Shown here in pieces: positions 7,516 to 16,916 of a stretch of 64,000 nt of DNA. Position 1 is the first letter of the stretch. Every line of letters starts with the position of its first letter. Origin of the DNA: Aquamicrobium defluvii (GTDB taxonomy: Bacteria > Pseudomonadota > Alphaproteobacteria > Rhizobiales > Rhizobiaceae); assembly GCF_004363725.1 (NCBI RefSeq), contig NZ_SNZF01000014.1, positions 1-64,000 of the forward strand. The letters run 5' to 3'. The notes beneath the pieces are model-generated. The model was not told where the DNA came from and ran no database searches. It saw only the letters and a list, made by a program, of their open reading frames with translations. Position numbers and translations under genes: made by a program.

Positions 7516-8163
7516 TCACGCAACCCGGCGATCGAGACGGGCAACCAGCCGGTCGCCGGCCCATTGCAGGGCACTCACCATGACGATCAGGACCGCGACG
7601 ACGGCGATCATCACTGAGGTCTCGAAACGCTGATAGCCGTAGCGGATGGCGAGGTCGCCAAGCCCTCCGGCCCCGATGGCGCCGGCCATGGCCGAGGCAC
7701 CGACAAGCGTGACCAGCGTGACGGTAAAACCCGCCACGATGCCAGGCATCGCCTCTGGCACCAGCACCTCGCGCACAATGGCCCAGCGCGAACCGCCCAT
7801 GGCGCGAACCGCCTCGATCAATCCTCGATCGACCTCGCGCAGGGAGACTTCGGCAATACGGGCGTAGTAGGGCGTCGCAGCGATGGAGAGCGGTACGATG
7901 GCCGCCCACGTGCCGATGGACGTGCCCGCGATCAGCCGCGTGAGCGGGATCAGGGCCACGAGCAGGATGATGAACGGCACCGCACGGAAGCCGTTGACGA
8001 TGCCGCCCAGTATGCGGTTGACCCACAGATTCTGGGCGATGCCGCCGCGGTCCGTCACCACAAGGGCGAGCCCGAGCGGCAAACCGAAGACAAAGGAAAT
8101 CGCACCGGAGGCCCCGGTCATCAGCACCGTTTCCCAGAGCGAGCGCAGGAAGAGATCAATCAT
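7516..8163 (-). CDS. metI: Methionine ABC transporter permease MetI
   Basis: This 215-residue inner-membrane permease has about five membrane helices. The binding-protein-dependent transport motif EAVRAMGGSRWAIVREVLVPEAMPG (about 130-154) is where the ATPase docks. It forms the channel of the D-methionine/L-methionine importer with MetN and MetQ. The chosen ATG at 8163 overlaps the end of metN by 8 bases, which suggests translational coupling; an ATG at 8175 is also possible. Its stop lies 3 bases from that of the convergent kinase gene. Confidence 0.92.
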   Translation of the reverse strand: MIDLFLRSLWETVLMTGASGAISFVFGLPLGLALVVTDRGGIAQNLWVNRILGGIVNGFRAVPFIILLVALIPLTRLIAGTSIGTWAAIVPLSIAATPYYARIAEVSLREVDRGLIEAVRAMGGSRWAIVREVLVPEAMPGIVAGFTVTLVTLVGASAMAGAIGAGGLGDLAIRYGYQRFETSVMIAVVAVLIVMVSALQWAGDRLVARLDRRVA

Positions 8164-9277
8164 TGTCGAAGACATGGCCCAGCACCTCGACGCGGGCGCC
8201 ACGGCCCGTCAGGAATTCTACGGTTCGCGAAAGGTCCGGCTCCCCGGACGGAACGGCAAGAAACAGCGTGCCGACCGGGCGGCCCTGCACGCGCTCGATG
8301 CCGCCATGGAGGAAGCGGAATGCGCCGGCCGGCCCGCCAAGGTCGGCCAGCAGCGGACCCAGCGCCGCCTCGCCGGCAATGTCCACACGCAGCACCGCTT
8401 CCGACCCGAGCGTCGGCGAGAGCCGTTGCGCGATTTCTGCCGGCAGTTGCGGGCGAATGCCCTGCAACAGGCTGGTGGCGATGTCGGATTGCGGATCGGC
8501 GAACACCTTCCAGACTTCGCCCTCCTCGACGATACGACCGGCATCGATGACGGCAACGCGATCTGCAATCGAGCGCACCACCTCCATCTCGTGAGTGATG
8601 AGTATGATGGTGAGGCCGAGCTGGCGGTTGATGTCCCTGAGCAGGGCGAGAATGGAGCGCGTCGTCTCCGGATCGAGCGCCGAGGTGGCCTCGTCGGAGA
8701 GCAGAAGCGCCGGCCGCGCGGCAAGCGCGCGGGCAATGCCGACGCGCTGCTTCTGCCCGCCCGAAAGCGAGGCCGGATAGTCTTTCGCCTTGCCGGCCAG
8801 TCTGACCAGTTCGAGCAGTTCCGCTGCGCGCCGAAGCCGTTCGGGTCTTGAAACGCCCTCGATCTTGAGCGGCAGGGCGACATTTTCCTCTACCGTCTTG
8901 GCCGACAGGAGGTTGAAATGCTGGAAGATCATGCCGATGCGGCGACGCAGCGGCTGCAACTGCTTTTCGCCCAGCCGGCCGATCTCACGCCCTTCGATAT
9001 GGACCTCGCCGGAATCCGGCCGCTCCAGCCCGTTCAGGCATCGGATCAGCGTCGACTTGCCGGCACCGCTGCGGCCGATGATGCCGACGATTTCACCCTT
9101 GCCTACGGTGAGCGACACACCGTCGAGCGCCGCTGTTGGACCGAAATGGCGCCTGACATCGACCAGACGCACCACCGGCTCTCCGGTATCACCCGCCCCG
9201 GCTGCCGGTGCTCCGTTCGATGCGAGCGCGCCCACATGCTGGTTCATCTTGTCGTCTTTCACGCGCCGGGATGCCAT
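8156..9277 (-). CDS. metN: Methionine ABC transporter ATP-binding protein MetN
   Basis: This protein has about 373 residues. The ATPase domain shows Walker A GRSGAGKST (about 68-76), Q-loop IFQHFNLL, signature LSGGQKQRVGIARAL and Walker B LLLSDEATSALDP, then the switch His in ITHEM. The C-terminal part (about 270-370) fits the NIL domain by which MetN senses methionine and shuts transport down. Start choice is uncertain: the ATG at 9277 (AGGG upstream) is used, and 9295 or 9247 are alternatives. The region before LVDVRRHFG is long and low in complexity. The gene lies in a metQ-metN-metI run. Confidence 0.92.
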   Translation of the reverse strand: MASRRVKDDKMNQHVGALASNGAPAAGAGDTGEPVVRLVDVRRHFGPTAALDGVSLTVGKGEIVGIIGRSGAGKSTLIRCLNGLERPDSGEVHIEGREIGRLGEKQLQPLRRRIGMIFQHFNLLSAKTVEENVALPLKIEGVSRPERLRRAAELLELVRLAGKAKDYPASLSGGQKQRVGIARALAARPALLLSDEATSALDPETTRSILALLRDINRQLGLTIILITHEMEVVRSIADRVAVIDAGRIVEEGEVWKVFADPQSDIATSLLQGIRPQLPAEIAQRLSPTLGSEAVLRVDIAGEAALGPLLADLGGPAGAFRFLHGGIERVQGRPVGTLFLAVPSGEPDLSRTVEFLTGRGARVEVLGHVFDND

Positions 9278-9434
9278 CGTGCCCTGCCGCCTCATGATGC
9301 TTCATACGAAAATGCGACCTACCGCTTGCGCCGCAGGCCGCAATTTCTTGCGCCAGATCGCAGGACCGGGCAATGGCCGTTCGGTTTACGGAAATTGCGT
9401 GACACTCAAACGGACGCCACGCAAAGCTGTCGGA

Positions 9435-10283
9435 TCAATAGGCCGAAACGCCGGAACCCTTGTAGATGCGATCGAAGGCTTCCTTGACCGCTTCGTTCTG
9501 GTACGACGCGACCAGCTTCTTCACCCAGGGCGCATCCTTGTCCTCGGCGCGAACCGCGATGAAGTTGCGATAGGGATTGTTCTCGATCGTCTCGCGGGCG
9601 ATCTGGATATCGGCCGTCAGCCCGCTTTTCAGCGCCCAGTCCGTATTGACCACAGCACCGTCGAGATCGTCGATCGCACGTCCGACGATGCCGGCATCAA
9701 GTTCCTTGATCTCCAGCTTCTTCGGATTTTCATCGACGTCCGCCACGGTGGCGAGAATGCCGGCGCCCTCGCGCAGCTTGATCAGGCCGGCGTCTTCCAG
9801 CACCCTCAGCGCCCTGCCCTCGTTCGAGGGATCGTTCGGCACGCCGATCACCGCGCCATCGGGCAATTCCTCGAGCGATTTGTGCTTCTTCGAATAAAGG
9901 CCGACCGGCCAGAGCGCCGTGTAACCGGCAACCACGATCTTGTAACCCTGCGTGGCGATCTGGTTTTCGAGATAGGGCTCATGCTGGAAGGCATTGGCGT
10001 CGATCTCGCCGCGCGCCAGCGCCTCGTTGGGCTGGGTGTAGTCGTTGAAGATGACGGTCTCCACGGTGAGGCCGTTCGTTGCCGCCTGCTCCTTTACGGC
10101 AACCCAGGTGTCCTCCTCCTCGCCCGCCATGATACCGACTTTGATGGAGGTCTTGTCCTGCGCATGTACGGCAGGCGCGAATGTCAGCGCTGCGACGCTG
10201 AACACGGAAGCAGCAAGCGCGATGAGCGCAGTGCGTCTGCCGGGGATCACGGCAACGCGCGGAGTGGTCTCGAGGATGGTCAT
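9435..10283 (-). CDS. metQ: Methionine-binding lipoprotein-family protein MetQ
   Basis: This is a 282-residue substrate-binding protein of the NLPA family. A long signal peptide (hydrophobic about 20-36, cleavage near VHA-QD) has no lipobox Cys, so the mature protein is likely soluble in the periplasm. Family motifs include KVGIMAGEEEDTW, IFNDYTQPNEAL, DANAFQHEPYL and IGVPNDPSNEGRAL. It delivers methionine to MetNI. The start is taken as the ATG at 10283 because it places the signal peptide near the N-terminus. A GTG at 10352 lies behind a much better ribosome site (see findings). It is first in the metQNI transcript, about 157 bases from metN. Confidence 0.9.
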   Translation of the reverse strand: MTILETTPRVAVIPGRRTALIALAASVFSVAALTFAPAVHAQDKTSIKVGIMAGEEEDTWVAVKEQAATNGLTVETVIFNDYTQPNEALARGEIDANAFQHEPYLENQIATQGYKIVVAGYTALWPVGLYSKKHKSLEELPDGAVIGVPNDPSNEGRALRVLEDAGLIKLREGAGILATVADVDENPKKLEIKELDAGIVGRAIDDLDGAVVNTDWALKSGLTADIQIARETIENNPYRNFIAVRAEDKDAPWVKKLVASYQNEAVKEAFDRIYKGSGVSAY

Positions 10284-10304
10284 TTCAGTTCTCACAGGCA
10301 TTGG

Positions 10305-10350
10305 GAGGATGTCTTGCGGCGTCGCATCTTGCGAAGCCTGACATATCCTC
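10305..10350 (-). promoter_or_regulatory. Hairpin in the metQ leader
   Basis: On the minus strand, GAGGA-(TA)-TGTC pairs with GACATCCTC. Inside it GGC pairs with GCC, and TCGCA pairs with TGCGA around an AGA loop, giving one long stem. It sits 21 bases upstream of the metQ ATG and just after a strong AGAAGGAG site at 10363-10370. It does not fit the SAM-II riboswitch consensus as I know it. Confidence 0.4.
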
Positions 10351-10504
10351 ACAAATGACCGTCTCCTTCTCAAAGGATACGATTTCCGAATCCCGCAAAT
10401 GAATGGAATTCAAATTCAAAATACCAAACTTCAAAAAATAAAATGTTCGATCTGCAACAACATCCCAGCCAGCGGACTCCGCCATCGGAATCCGTCCGGG
10501 ACAG

Positions 10505-10864
10505 TCAGTGAAGACGGCTGCCGTCCGGGACGGGACGCTCGGTTGCGCCCAGAACGATATCGCCGTTCTCGTCGGAAAATCCGAGCGTCAGCACCTCGGA
10601 CATGAAGGGGCCGATCTGGCGCGGCGGGAAATTCACCACCGCGAAAACCTGCCGTCCGACCAGAGCCTCGGGCGTGTAATGGCGAGTGATCTGGGCCGAG
10701 GATTTCCTGACGCCGATCTCGGGTCCGAAGTCGATCTTCAGCTTGAAGGCCGGCTTGCGCGCCTCCGGAAAAGGCTCGGCCTCAACCACGGTTCCCATGC
10801 GGATGTCGACCTTGTCGAAATCCGCAAAGGCGATCTCGGGCTTGCGCGCCGTGCCTGAACTCAT
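10505..10864 (-). CDS. csaA: CsaA-like tRNA-binding domain protein
   Basis: This 119-residue protein is an EMAP/CsaA-type OB-fold. The core [26 protein letters not shown] is followed by KSSAQIT and by [20 protein letters not shown], all hallmarks of CsaA. The family binds tRNA and was described as an export-related chaperone; no enzymatic role is known. The ATG at 10864 has AAGGG about 12 bases upstream. It lies 13 bases after the YbjN-like gene on the same strand, so the two are probably co-transcribed. Confidence 0.9.
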   Translation of the reverse strand: MSSGTARKPEIAFADFDKVDIRMGTVVEAEPFPEARKPAFKLKIDFGPEIGVRKSSAQITRHYTPEALVGRQVFAVVNFPPRQIGPFMSEVLTLGFSDENGDIVLGATERPVPDGSRLH

Positions 10865-10877
10865 CGCCGCGTAACCC

Positions 10878-11378
10878 TTATGCGTTGCCCTGCGTCTCGA
10901 ACAGGACGCTGGCCAGCGCATCCTTTGCCGAGGTACCGGACCAGACCACGAACTGGAACGCCTGGAAATAGCACTCGCACGCCTCCAGCGCCGAGGACAG
11001 AAGGACCTCGACCTGCTGGCTCGATGGCTCGACGCCACCGGCAAGAAGCAGCGACTGGCGGAACATGATAGCCCCTTCCTGCTCCCACAGATCGAAATGA
11101 CCGAACAGCATCTGCTCGTTGATCAGCGACAGCAGGCGCATGACCTCCAGCGCGCGGTTTTCCGGCACCTTGATGTCGAAGGCACAGGCCAGATGCAGCG
11201 CCTCGAAATCTTCCATCCACGAGAAAGAGACGTGATACTCGGTCCAGCTCCCCGCAACCGAGATGGAGATTTCGTCGTCGCCGGTCCGCTCGAAGGACCA
11301 GTCATTATTGTGTGCGACCTGTTCGATTACATCCACCGGATGAATTTCGCGCGAGATCTCGAGTTCAAGGAGTTCCAT
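10878..11378 (-). CDS. YbjN domain-containing protein
   Basis: This 166-residue cytoplasmic protein begins with [20 protein letters not shown]. It has the YbjN-like core [23 protein letters not shown] (about 45-67), then [28 protein letters not shown]. Such proteins resemble type III secretion chaperones and are conserved in alphaproteobacteria. E. coli YbjN affects stress tolerance and motility, but the molecular role is not known. It precedes the csaA-like gene in the same direction. The region upstream (11379-11705) presumably holds its promoter. Confidence 0.82.
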   Translation of the reverse strand: MELLELEISREIHPVDVIEQVAHNNDWSFERTGDDEISISVAGSWTEYHVSFSWMEDFEALHLACAFDIKVPENRALEVMRLLSLINEQMLFGHFDLWEQEGAIMFRQSLLLAGGVEPSSQQVEVLLSSALEACECYFQAFQFVVWSGTSAKDALASVLFETQGNA

Positions 11379-11705
11379 TTAATGCTTCCCGTCATTCGCG
11401 GGAATGCCGCCACTCGCTCCATGGCAAACACTCCGGACGAACCTTGTTATTTTTGAACTCGGACGGCCTGGACTGCTCGACGCAACAACAACCCATGACC
11501 GGACCCCACCGCCCGGCGCATGTTCGCCTTCACGAATCATGCAACAAATTCAGTGTATTGATCCGGAGTCGCGTGACCAGCCCAATTTTCGGCAAAGAGT
11601 CATTCGCATGTGGACAGTCGCCCGATGCCGGATTCGCTGCCGGCACGTAAGCGATTCATGACAAAGAGCTTTTCCAGAATCGCCCTTTGTGGAAAACTTC
11701 TGAAA
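11379..11705. other. 327-base intergenic region with no visible gene
   Basis: It lies between the start of the YbjN-like gene and the end of the ubiK-like gene, both on the minus strand. It should hold the promoter of the YbjN-csaA pair. I find no convincing RNA gene, repeat or terminator in it. Confidence 0.5.
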
Positions 11706-12011
11706 TTATTTCTTTGCGCGGGAGCCGGAAGCGGGCGCGGACATCTCCGCAGCAGCGGTCAGCCCGGCAAGCCTTGCCTCAAGTTCATCGATACGCGCGG
11801 AAAGCCTGGCATTTTCCTCGCGCGCCTTGACCGCCATGTCGCGGGCGGCCTCGAATTCCTCACGCTGGACGATATCCATGGAATTGAGGATACGTTCGGC
11901 CTGCCCCCGGAACGCGGTTTCCACCTCGCGCCGCACGCCCTGCGCCGCGCCGGCGGCGTCGGTCATCAGCTTGGCAAATTCGTCCAGAATGCGGTTGGGT
12001 CCGGTTGACAT
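11706..12011 (-). CDS. ubiK: UbiK-family accessory factor (membrane fusogenic/BMFP protein)
   Basis: This 101-residue protein follows the family layout. An amphipathic N-terminal helix (ILDEFAKLMTDAAGAAQGV) precedes the segment FRGQAERILNSMDIVQREEFEAARDM. A coiled coil (KAREENARLSARIDELEARL, about 62-81) and a short Lys-rich end follow. E. coli UbiK assists aerobic ubiquinone synthesis by helping the UbiJ lipid-binding factor; the Brucella homologue promotes membrane fusion in vitro. It is divergent from lgt with 167 bases between them. Confidence 0.85.
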   Translation of the reverse strand: MSTGPNRILDEFAKLMTDAAGAAQGVRREVETAFRGQAERILNSMDIVQREEFEAARDMAVKAREENARLSARIDELEARLAGLTAAAEMSAPASGSRAKK

Positions 12012-12178
12012 GGCAGCACCTCACTTGGTCGGTTTGACGTAGTGGCGATACGGCGCAAATGCAAGTGCGTCCACGCCGGGAACCGACACAATGGCAGGCA
12101 TCCCTCCTTCGCTGCCTTGACCATGCCCCAACCCTGCATCATGGTCCGCGCCGACCCAACCGCCCGAGGAACACCGCG

Positions 12179-13030
12179 TTGAGCTTTCCCAGCCTGCTGC
12201 CGATGGCCGTCCTGCCGTTTCCTGAAATCGACCCGGTGCTTGTGCAGATCGGTCCGCTCGCCATCCACTGGTACGGCCTGGCCTATGTCGTCGGCATCGT
12301 CTTTGCTTGGTGGTACGCCAAGCGGCTGGTTTCCAACCCGCGCCTGTGGCCAAACGGCAAGCTGCCGATGAAGCCGCAGGATATAGACGATTTCGTCGTC
12401 TGGGCGGCTGTGGGCGTGGTTCTGGGCGGACGCATCGGCTATGTGCTGTTCTACGATTTCGCCCGCTACCTCGCCAATCCGGGCGACATCTTCGCCGTCT
12501 GGCAGGGCGGCATGTCGTTCCACGGCGGCATTCTCGGCACCACGATAGCCATGCTCCTGTTCGCCCGCTCGCGCGGCATCCATGCCTGGTCGCTGTTCGA
12601 CGTGGTGGCCGCCGGTGTGCCGGTGGGCCTTGGGCTGGGACGGCTGGCGAACTTCATCAATTCCGAACTGTGGGGCCGCGTTTCCGACATGCCGTGGGCG
12701 CTGGTGTTTCCCACTGGCGGCCCCCTGCCCCGCCATCCGAGCCAGCTCTACGAGGGTCTGCTGGAAGGCGTGGTGCTGTTTCTGGTGCTTCGCCTGCTCA
12801 CTCATTCGCGGCTGAAGCTGAAGGCGCCGCGCTTCGTTTCCGGTGCCTTCATTTGCGGCTACGGCCTGTCGCGCATTTTTGTCGAGTTTTTTCGGGAACC
12901 GGACGCACATATCGGCTACCTCGCCGGCAACTGGCTCACCATGGGCATGATCCTGTCCGTTCCGATGGTTCTCGTCGGCGTCTGGGCAATGGTCACGGCA
13001 AAAGCGCTGCCCCGGCACACCCCGACATGA
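12179..13030 (+). CDS. lgt: Prolipoprotein diacylglyceryl transferase
   Basis: This 283-residue polytopic inner-membrane enzyme transfers diacylglyceryl from phosphatidylglycerol to the lipobox Cys of prolipoproteins. Visible signatures are [22 protein letters not shown], the catalytic-region MSFHGGILG, the Lgt signature [14 protein letters not shown] and [12 protein letters not shown]. The start is read as TTG at 12179, which follows GAGGAA at good spacing and gives an N-terminus [19 protein letters not shown] that fits the family; the next ATG (12203) has no ribosome site. The stop overlaps the following methyltransferase start by 4 bases (ATGA). Confidence 0.93.
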   Translation: MSFPSLLPMAVLPFPEIDPVLVQIGPLAIHWYGLAYVVGIVFAWWYAKRLVSNPRLWPNGKLPMKPQDIDDFVVWAAVGVVLGGRIGYVLFYDFARYLANPGDIFAVWQGGMSFHGGILGTTIAMLLFARSRGIHAWSLFDVVAAGVPVGLGLGRLANFINSELWGRVSDMPWALVFPTGGPLPRHPSQLYEGLLEGVVLFLVLRLLTHSRLKLKAPRFVSGAFICGYGLSRIFVEFFREPDAHIGYLAGNWLTMGMILSVPMVLVGVWAMVTAKALPRHTPT

Positions 13031-14115
13031 CGAAGCTCGGGGAACGCATCGTCCAGCTGATCGCAACCGACGGCCCTATTCCGGTCAGCGAATACATGGC
13101 GCTTTGCCTGTTCCACCCCGAGCACGGCTACTACACGACGCGTGAGCCGTTCGGGACGGGCGGCGACTTCATCACCGCCCCCGAGATCAGCCAGATGTTC
13201 GGCGAACTGGTCGCAATCTGGCTCTATCAGGCGTGGATCGCCAACGGACGCCCGCTGCCGGTGACCGTCGCGGAAATCGGACCTGGACGCGGCACCCTGA
13301 TGAAGGACATGCTGCGCACATGGGCGCAGCTCGACCCGGCCTTTTTCGACGGCGCGGATTTCGCCCTCATCGAGACGAGCCCTCGCCTGAGGGCAATCCA
13401 GCGCGACACGCTGGGCGCGATGGCAGGGCGCACCGGATGGCACGAAACGGTGGCCACCCTGCCCGACACGCCACTGCTTATCGTCGGCAACGAGCTGTTC
13501 GACGCCATTCCGGTGCGCCAGTTCGTGCGCACGCCGTCCGGCTGGCGCGAGCGCATGGTCGGCGTCGACGAGACCGGCGAACTTGCCTTCTTCGCCGGAG
13601 CGGCATCGCTGGACACAGCGCTTCTTCCCGAAGGGGCCGAAAACGCAGCCGAGGGTTACATTGTCGAGCTTGGACCGGCTCGCATTGCGCTGATAGCGGA
13701 CATCGCCGCCCGTATTTCAGCGCATGGCGGAGCGGGCCTGTTCATCGACTACGGTTATCTGAAACCCGGTGCCGGCGACACCTTGCAGGCGCTGAAGAGC
13801 CATGCCCATGACCATGTGCTTGCCCATCCCGGCGAGGCGGACCTGACGACCCATGTCGATTTTGCCGCACTTGGCGAGATGGCCCGCGCGCACAGCCTGA
13901 AGGTTCTGACGGCCACTCAAGGCGCTTTCCTGCTCGCGATGGGCTTGCTGGAACGCGCCGGAGGTCTTGGCGCGCATGCCGATGAGGCAGGACGCGAAGC
14001 AATCAGATCGCAGGTGGAGCGGCTGGCCGGACCCGAACAGATGGGCGATCTGTTCAAGGTTCTGGCTATTTTGCCGGAAGCCGCATGCGACGTGCCGTTT
14101 CCATCGGGCGATTGA
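13027..14115 (+). CDS. MidA/NDUFAF7-family SAM-dependent methyltransferase
   Basis: This 362-residue protein has the family's N-terminal [44 protein letters not shown]. The SAM-binding [16 protein letters not shown] follows (about 85-100), then [12 protein letters not shown] and the C-terminal DYGYL and [11 protein letters not shown] motifs. The mitochondrial homologue NDUFAF7 dimethylates an arginine of complex I subunit NDUFS2 and helps assembly; a similar role in bacteria is plausible but inferred. It is coupled to lgt by an ATGA overlap and followed by pgeF. Confidence 0.9.
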   Translation: MTKLGERIVQLIATDGPIPVSEYMALCLFHPEHGYYTTREPFGTGGDFITAPEISQMFGELVAIWLYQAWIANGRPLPVTVAEIGPGRGTLMKDMLRTWAQLDPAFFDGADFALIETSPRLRAIQRDTLGAMAGRTGWHETVATLPDTPLLIVGNELFDAIPVRQFVRTPSGWRERMVGVDETGELAFFAGAASLDTALLPEGAENAAEGYIVELGPARIALIADIAARISAHGGAGLFIDYGYLKPGAGDTLQALKSHAHDHVLAHPGEADLTTHVDFAALGEMARAHSLKVLTATQGAFLLAMGLLERAGGLGAHADEAGREAIRSQVERLAGPEQMGDLFKVLAILPEAACDVPFPSGD

Positions 14116-14216
14116 CTTCCGCCCGTCTCCCGCTCCACTCTGGCAAGCTGTCGCGCTTGCGGGTTCGCATTCATCTCCCGCTTGACGAAAAGCTCCGCGG
14201 AGACAACAAAACCCCG

Positions 14217-15008
14217 ATGTCGAATCAGCAAAAGCCGGAACCGATCCGCTCTCCACTGCTGGAAAATGCCAGCGAAAACGGCATACGGCATGGCTACTTC
14301 ACCCGCATCGGCGGCGTTTCCGAAGGCATCTATGGCGGCCTCAACATCGGCACCGGTTCACAGGACGACCAGACACTGGTGGCCGAGAACCGGCGGCGCG
14401 TGGCAGAATGGATGGGCGTTGCCCCCGATCGCCTGCTGACCGCGCACCAGATACACTCGCCCGACGTCATCGTCGCGCGCGAGCCCTTTGCCGGCGAGCG
14501 GCCCAGGGCCGACGCGATCGTCACCGACCGGCCGGGCATCGCCGTCGGTGCATCGACGGCCGATTGCGGACCCGTCCTGTTCGCCGATGCGCAGGCCGGC
14601 GTTGTCGGGGCAGCCCACGCGGGCTGGAAAGGCGCCTTCACTGGTGTTCTCGAAAACACGATCGTCGCGATGGAGGGCATCGGCGCACGGCGTGAAAACA
14701 TCGTGGCCGTGCTTGGCCCGTCCATCAGTGGCCGCAACTACGAGGTCGGCCCCGAATTTCGCGAGCGGTTCGTGAACGCGGACGCCGCAAACGAAGATTG
14801 GTTCGTTGCGTCCGGCAAGCCGGGCCATTTCATGTTCGACCTGAATGGGTACACGCTCCATCGCCTGCGCAGGGCGGGCGTGACGGCCGAAGCGCTTGGC
14901 CGATGCACCTACGCGGAAGAAGAGCTTTTCTATTCCTATCGCCGCACGACCCACCGCAACGAGCCGGATTACGGGCGGCAGGTCTCGGCGATCGCAATCG
15001 AGGGATAA
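14217..15008 (+). CDS. pgeF: Peptidoglycan editing factor PgeF (YfiH/DUF152 family)
   Basis: This is a 263-residue Cu/Zn-dependent cytoplasmic enzyme of the YfiH fold. Metal ligands are visible in HQIHSPDV (about H77), in STADCGPVLFAD (Cys about 120) and in AAHAGWKG (His about 137). In E. coli PgeF removes wrongly incorporated L-Ser from UDP-MurNAc precursors; older annotations call it polyphenol oxidase or laccase. The ATG at 14217 is preceded by GGAG at a long spacing. The lgt-methyltransferase-pgeF order is a recurring Rhizobiales arrangement. Confidence 0.9.
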   Translation: MSNQQKPEPIRSPLLENASENGIRHGYFTRIGGVSEGIYGGLNIGTGSQDDQTLVAENRRRVAEWMGVAPDRLLTAHQIHSPDVIVAREPFAGERPRADAIVTDRPGIAVGASTADCGPVLFADAQAGVVGAAHAGWKGAFTGVLENTIVAMEGIGARRENIVAVLGPSISGRNYEVGPEFRERFVNADAANEDWFVASGKPGHFMFDLNGYTLHRLRRAGVTAEALGRCTYAEEELFYSYRRTTHRNEPDYGRQVSAIAIEG

Positions 15009-15013
15009 ATATC

Positions 15014-16165
15014 ATGGCGCTGCATTTCGAACGCTCCGAATTCGACGCCCGTCGCGACCGCCTGATGATCGAGATGGCGGAGCGCAAGCTCGACGCCCTT
15101 TTGCTGTTTGCCCAGGAAAGCATGTATTGGCTGACCGGGTATGACACCTTCGGCTTCTGCTTCTTCCAGTGCCTCGTGGTGAGGGCTGACGGCTCGATGA
15201 CGTTGCTCACGCGCTCAGCCGATCTGCGCCAGGCGCGCCACACCTCCATCATCGACAACATCGAGCTGTGGACCGACCGCGACGGCGCGAACCCTGCCAT
15301 CGATCTGCGCAATCTGCTGAACGAAATGGACCTTCTTGGCGCCCGCATCGGCGTTGAATACGATACCCACGGCCTCACAGCCCTGAACGGTCGCAGACTG
15401 GACGAACAGTTGCAGACCTTCGGCCAGATCTCCGATGCATCCGGGATCGTGGGCAGGTTGCGCCTGTTCAAGAGCCCCGCAGAAATCGCCAAGGTGGAGA
15501 AAGCGGCCGCATTGACCGACGACGCGCTGGACGCCGCGCTTCCCCTCATCAGGCAAGGCGGCGACGAAGCCGCAATTCTGGCTGCCATGCAGGGCACGAT
15601 CCTGACCGGCGGCGGCGATTATCCCGCCAATGAATTCATCGTCGGATCGGGACCGGATGCGCTTTTGTGCCGCTACAAGGCCGGCCGCCGCAAGCTCAAC
15701 AAGAATGACCAGCTCACACTGGAGTGGGCCGGCGTCTTCCATCACTACCATGCACCGATGATGCGCACCGTTTTGACCGGCAAGGTCTCCAGACGGCATC
15801 AGGAGCTTTATGACGCCGCGCTCGCCGCCCTTCTGGCAGTGGAAAAAGTGCTGACGCCAGACAACACCTTCGGCGACGTGTTCGACGCCCATGCCCGCGC
15901 CATGGAAGCGCACGGCCTGACAAAGCACAGGCTGAACGCCTGCGGCTATTCGGTGGGCGCGCGCTTTTCGCCATCGTGGATGGACATGCCGATGTTCTAT
16001 CAGGGCAATCCCGAGCCCATCGCACCGAACATGACCCTGTTCGCCCACATGATCATCATGGACTCCGAAACCGAGACGGCGATGACGCTCGGCCGCACCT
16101 ATCTGACCACGGAATCCCAGGCCCGGCCGCTTTCGCGCCATGATCTCGACTTGATCGTGAAGTGA
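15014..16165 (+). CDS. M24-family (Xaa-Pro peptidase-like) protein with a degenerate metal site
   Basis: This 383-residue protein has the creatinase/prolidase layout: an N-terminal domain (about 1-150) and a C-terminal pita-bread domain (about 160-380). The usual metal-binding segment with two Asp before RT is replaced by LEWAGVFHHYHAPMMRTV (about 236-253), so both Asp ligands are missing. The segment GYSVGARFSPSWMDMPMF replaces the usual GHG.G context. A similar pattern is found in ectoine hydrolase DoeA, which works without the metals. No ectoine genes are nearby. The start ATG is 5 bases past pgeF. The substrate is unknown. Confidence 0.85.
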   Translation: MALHFERSEFDARRDRLMIEMAERKLDALLLFAQESMYWLTGYDTFGFCFFQCLVVRADGSMTLLTRSADLRQARHTSIIDNIELWTDRDGANPAIDLRNLLNEMDLLGARIGVEYDTHGLTALNGRRLDEQLQTFGQISDASGIVGRLRLFKSPAEIAKVEKAAALTDDALDAALPLIRQGGDEAAILAAMQGTILTGGGDYPANEFIVGSGPDALLCRYKAGRRKLNKNDQLTLEWAGVFHHYHAPMMRTVLTGKVSRRHQELYDAALAALLAVEKVLTPDNTFGDVFDAHARAMEAHGLTKHRLNACGYSVGARFSPSWMDMPMFYQGNPEPIAPNMTLFAHMIIMDSETETAMTLGRTYLTTESQARPLSRHDLDLIVK

Positions 16166-16212
16166 TACATTCTGTTCGGGAAGGGTCCCGGACATGTGGA
16201 GTGTTGAGGGGC

Positions 16213-16776
16213 ATGAGCCGAGCGTCTTTATCGACCGTGCTGTTCGCTGCGCTGTCCTTGTGCGCCTGCAACAGTTCAAGCGTGCTCGATCCGGCAGCCG
16301 GCGCCACGGCTTCGGGCCAGCAGACCGCGACACAGCCTTCGTCAACGGAAAGTGCTGCACAACCGCCGGTCACGGCTGTGCAGCCGCCGGCGCGAAGCAG
16401 TCGTATCCGGCTTCAGGTCGCCCCTATCGTCGGTGCATCGGTGGAAGCCGCCGGCCCTCTCATGGAAGAGTTGCAACAGCGTGCCCGCCAGCGCGGCGTC
16501 ACTCTCGCCGGAAGTTCGGGCCAGAACGCAACCCATGTCCTCAAGGGCTATTTCTCCGTTCTGAACGAGGACGGGGCTGCCACGGTTATCTACGTATGGG
16601 ACGTCTATGATCCGGCAGGCAGCCGCCTGCATCGGATCTCCGGCCAGCAGAAGGCACAGGCCGTGAGCGGGGCCGAGGGCTGGCCCAGCGTCGCACCCGA
16701 CACGCTCAGGGCGATTGCCGATACGACCATGGACCAGCTCTCCAGCTGGTTCCAGGCTTCAGCCGATCAGGGCTAG
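16213..16776 (+). CDS. Putative lipoprotein, unknown function
   Basis: This 187-residue protein starts with a signal peptide (hydrophobic about 7-18) ending in CACNSSS, a probable lipobox with Cys19. A Ser/Thr/Pro/Gln-rich linker (about 20-60) precedes a compact domain, IRLQVAPIVGASVEAAGPLMEELQQRARQRGVTL through TLRAIADTTMDQLSSWF. The domain looks like an outer-membrane-associated lipoprotein that would face the periplasm. GAGGGG lies close to the ATG. It is between the M24 gene and prs; no function is recognisable. Confidence 0.7.
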   Translation: MSRASLSTVLFAALSLCACNSSSVLDPAAGATASGQQTATQPSSTESAAQPPVTAVQPPARSSRIRLQVAPIVGASVEAAGPLMEELQQRARQRGVTLAGSSGQNATHVLKGYFSVLNEDGAATVIYVWDVYDPAGSRLHRISGQQKAQAVSGAEGWPSVAPDTLRAIADTTMDQLSSWFQASADQG

Positions 16777-16916
16777 CCTGCGACGTTTTTCCCCATGTCC
16801 TGCGGGCAACAGCAAAGTCCGATTCTTGGGATTTGCGCCGGAAATCCGATCTCCGGCGCTTGCAATACCGATCAAGGCGGCTAAAAACCCCCTAAATTTC
16901 TCTCCGGGGACAAGAC

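Noticed and set aside
10284..10480. SAM-II riboswitch upstream of metQ
   Set aside because: The conserved SAM-II core and pseudoknot sequence as I know them are not present; only a long hairpin is seen.
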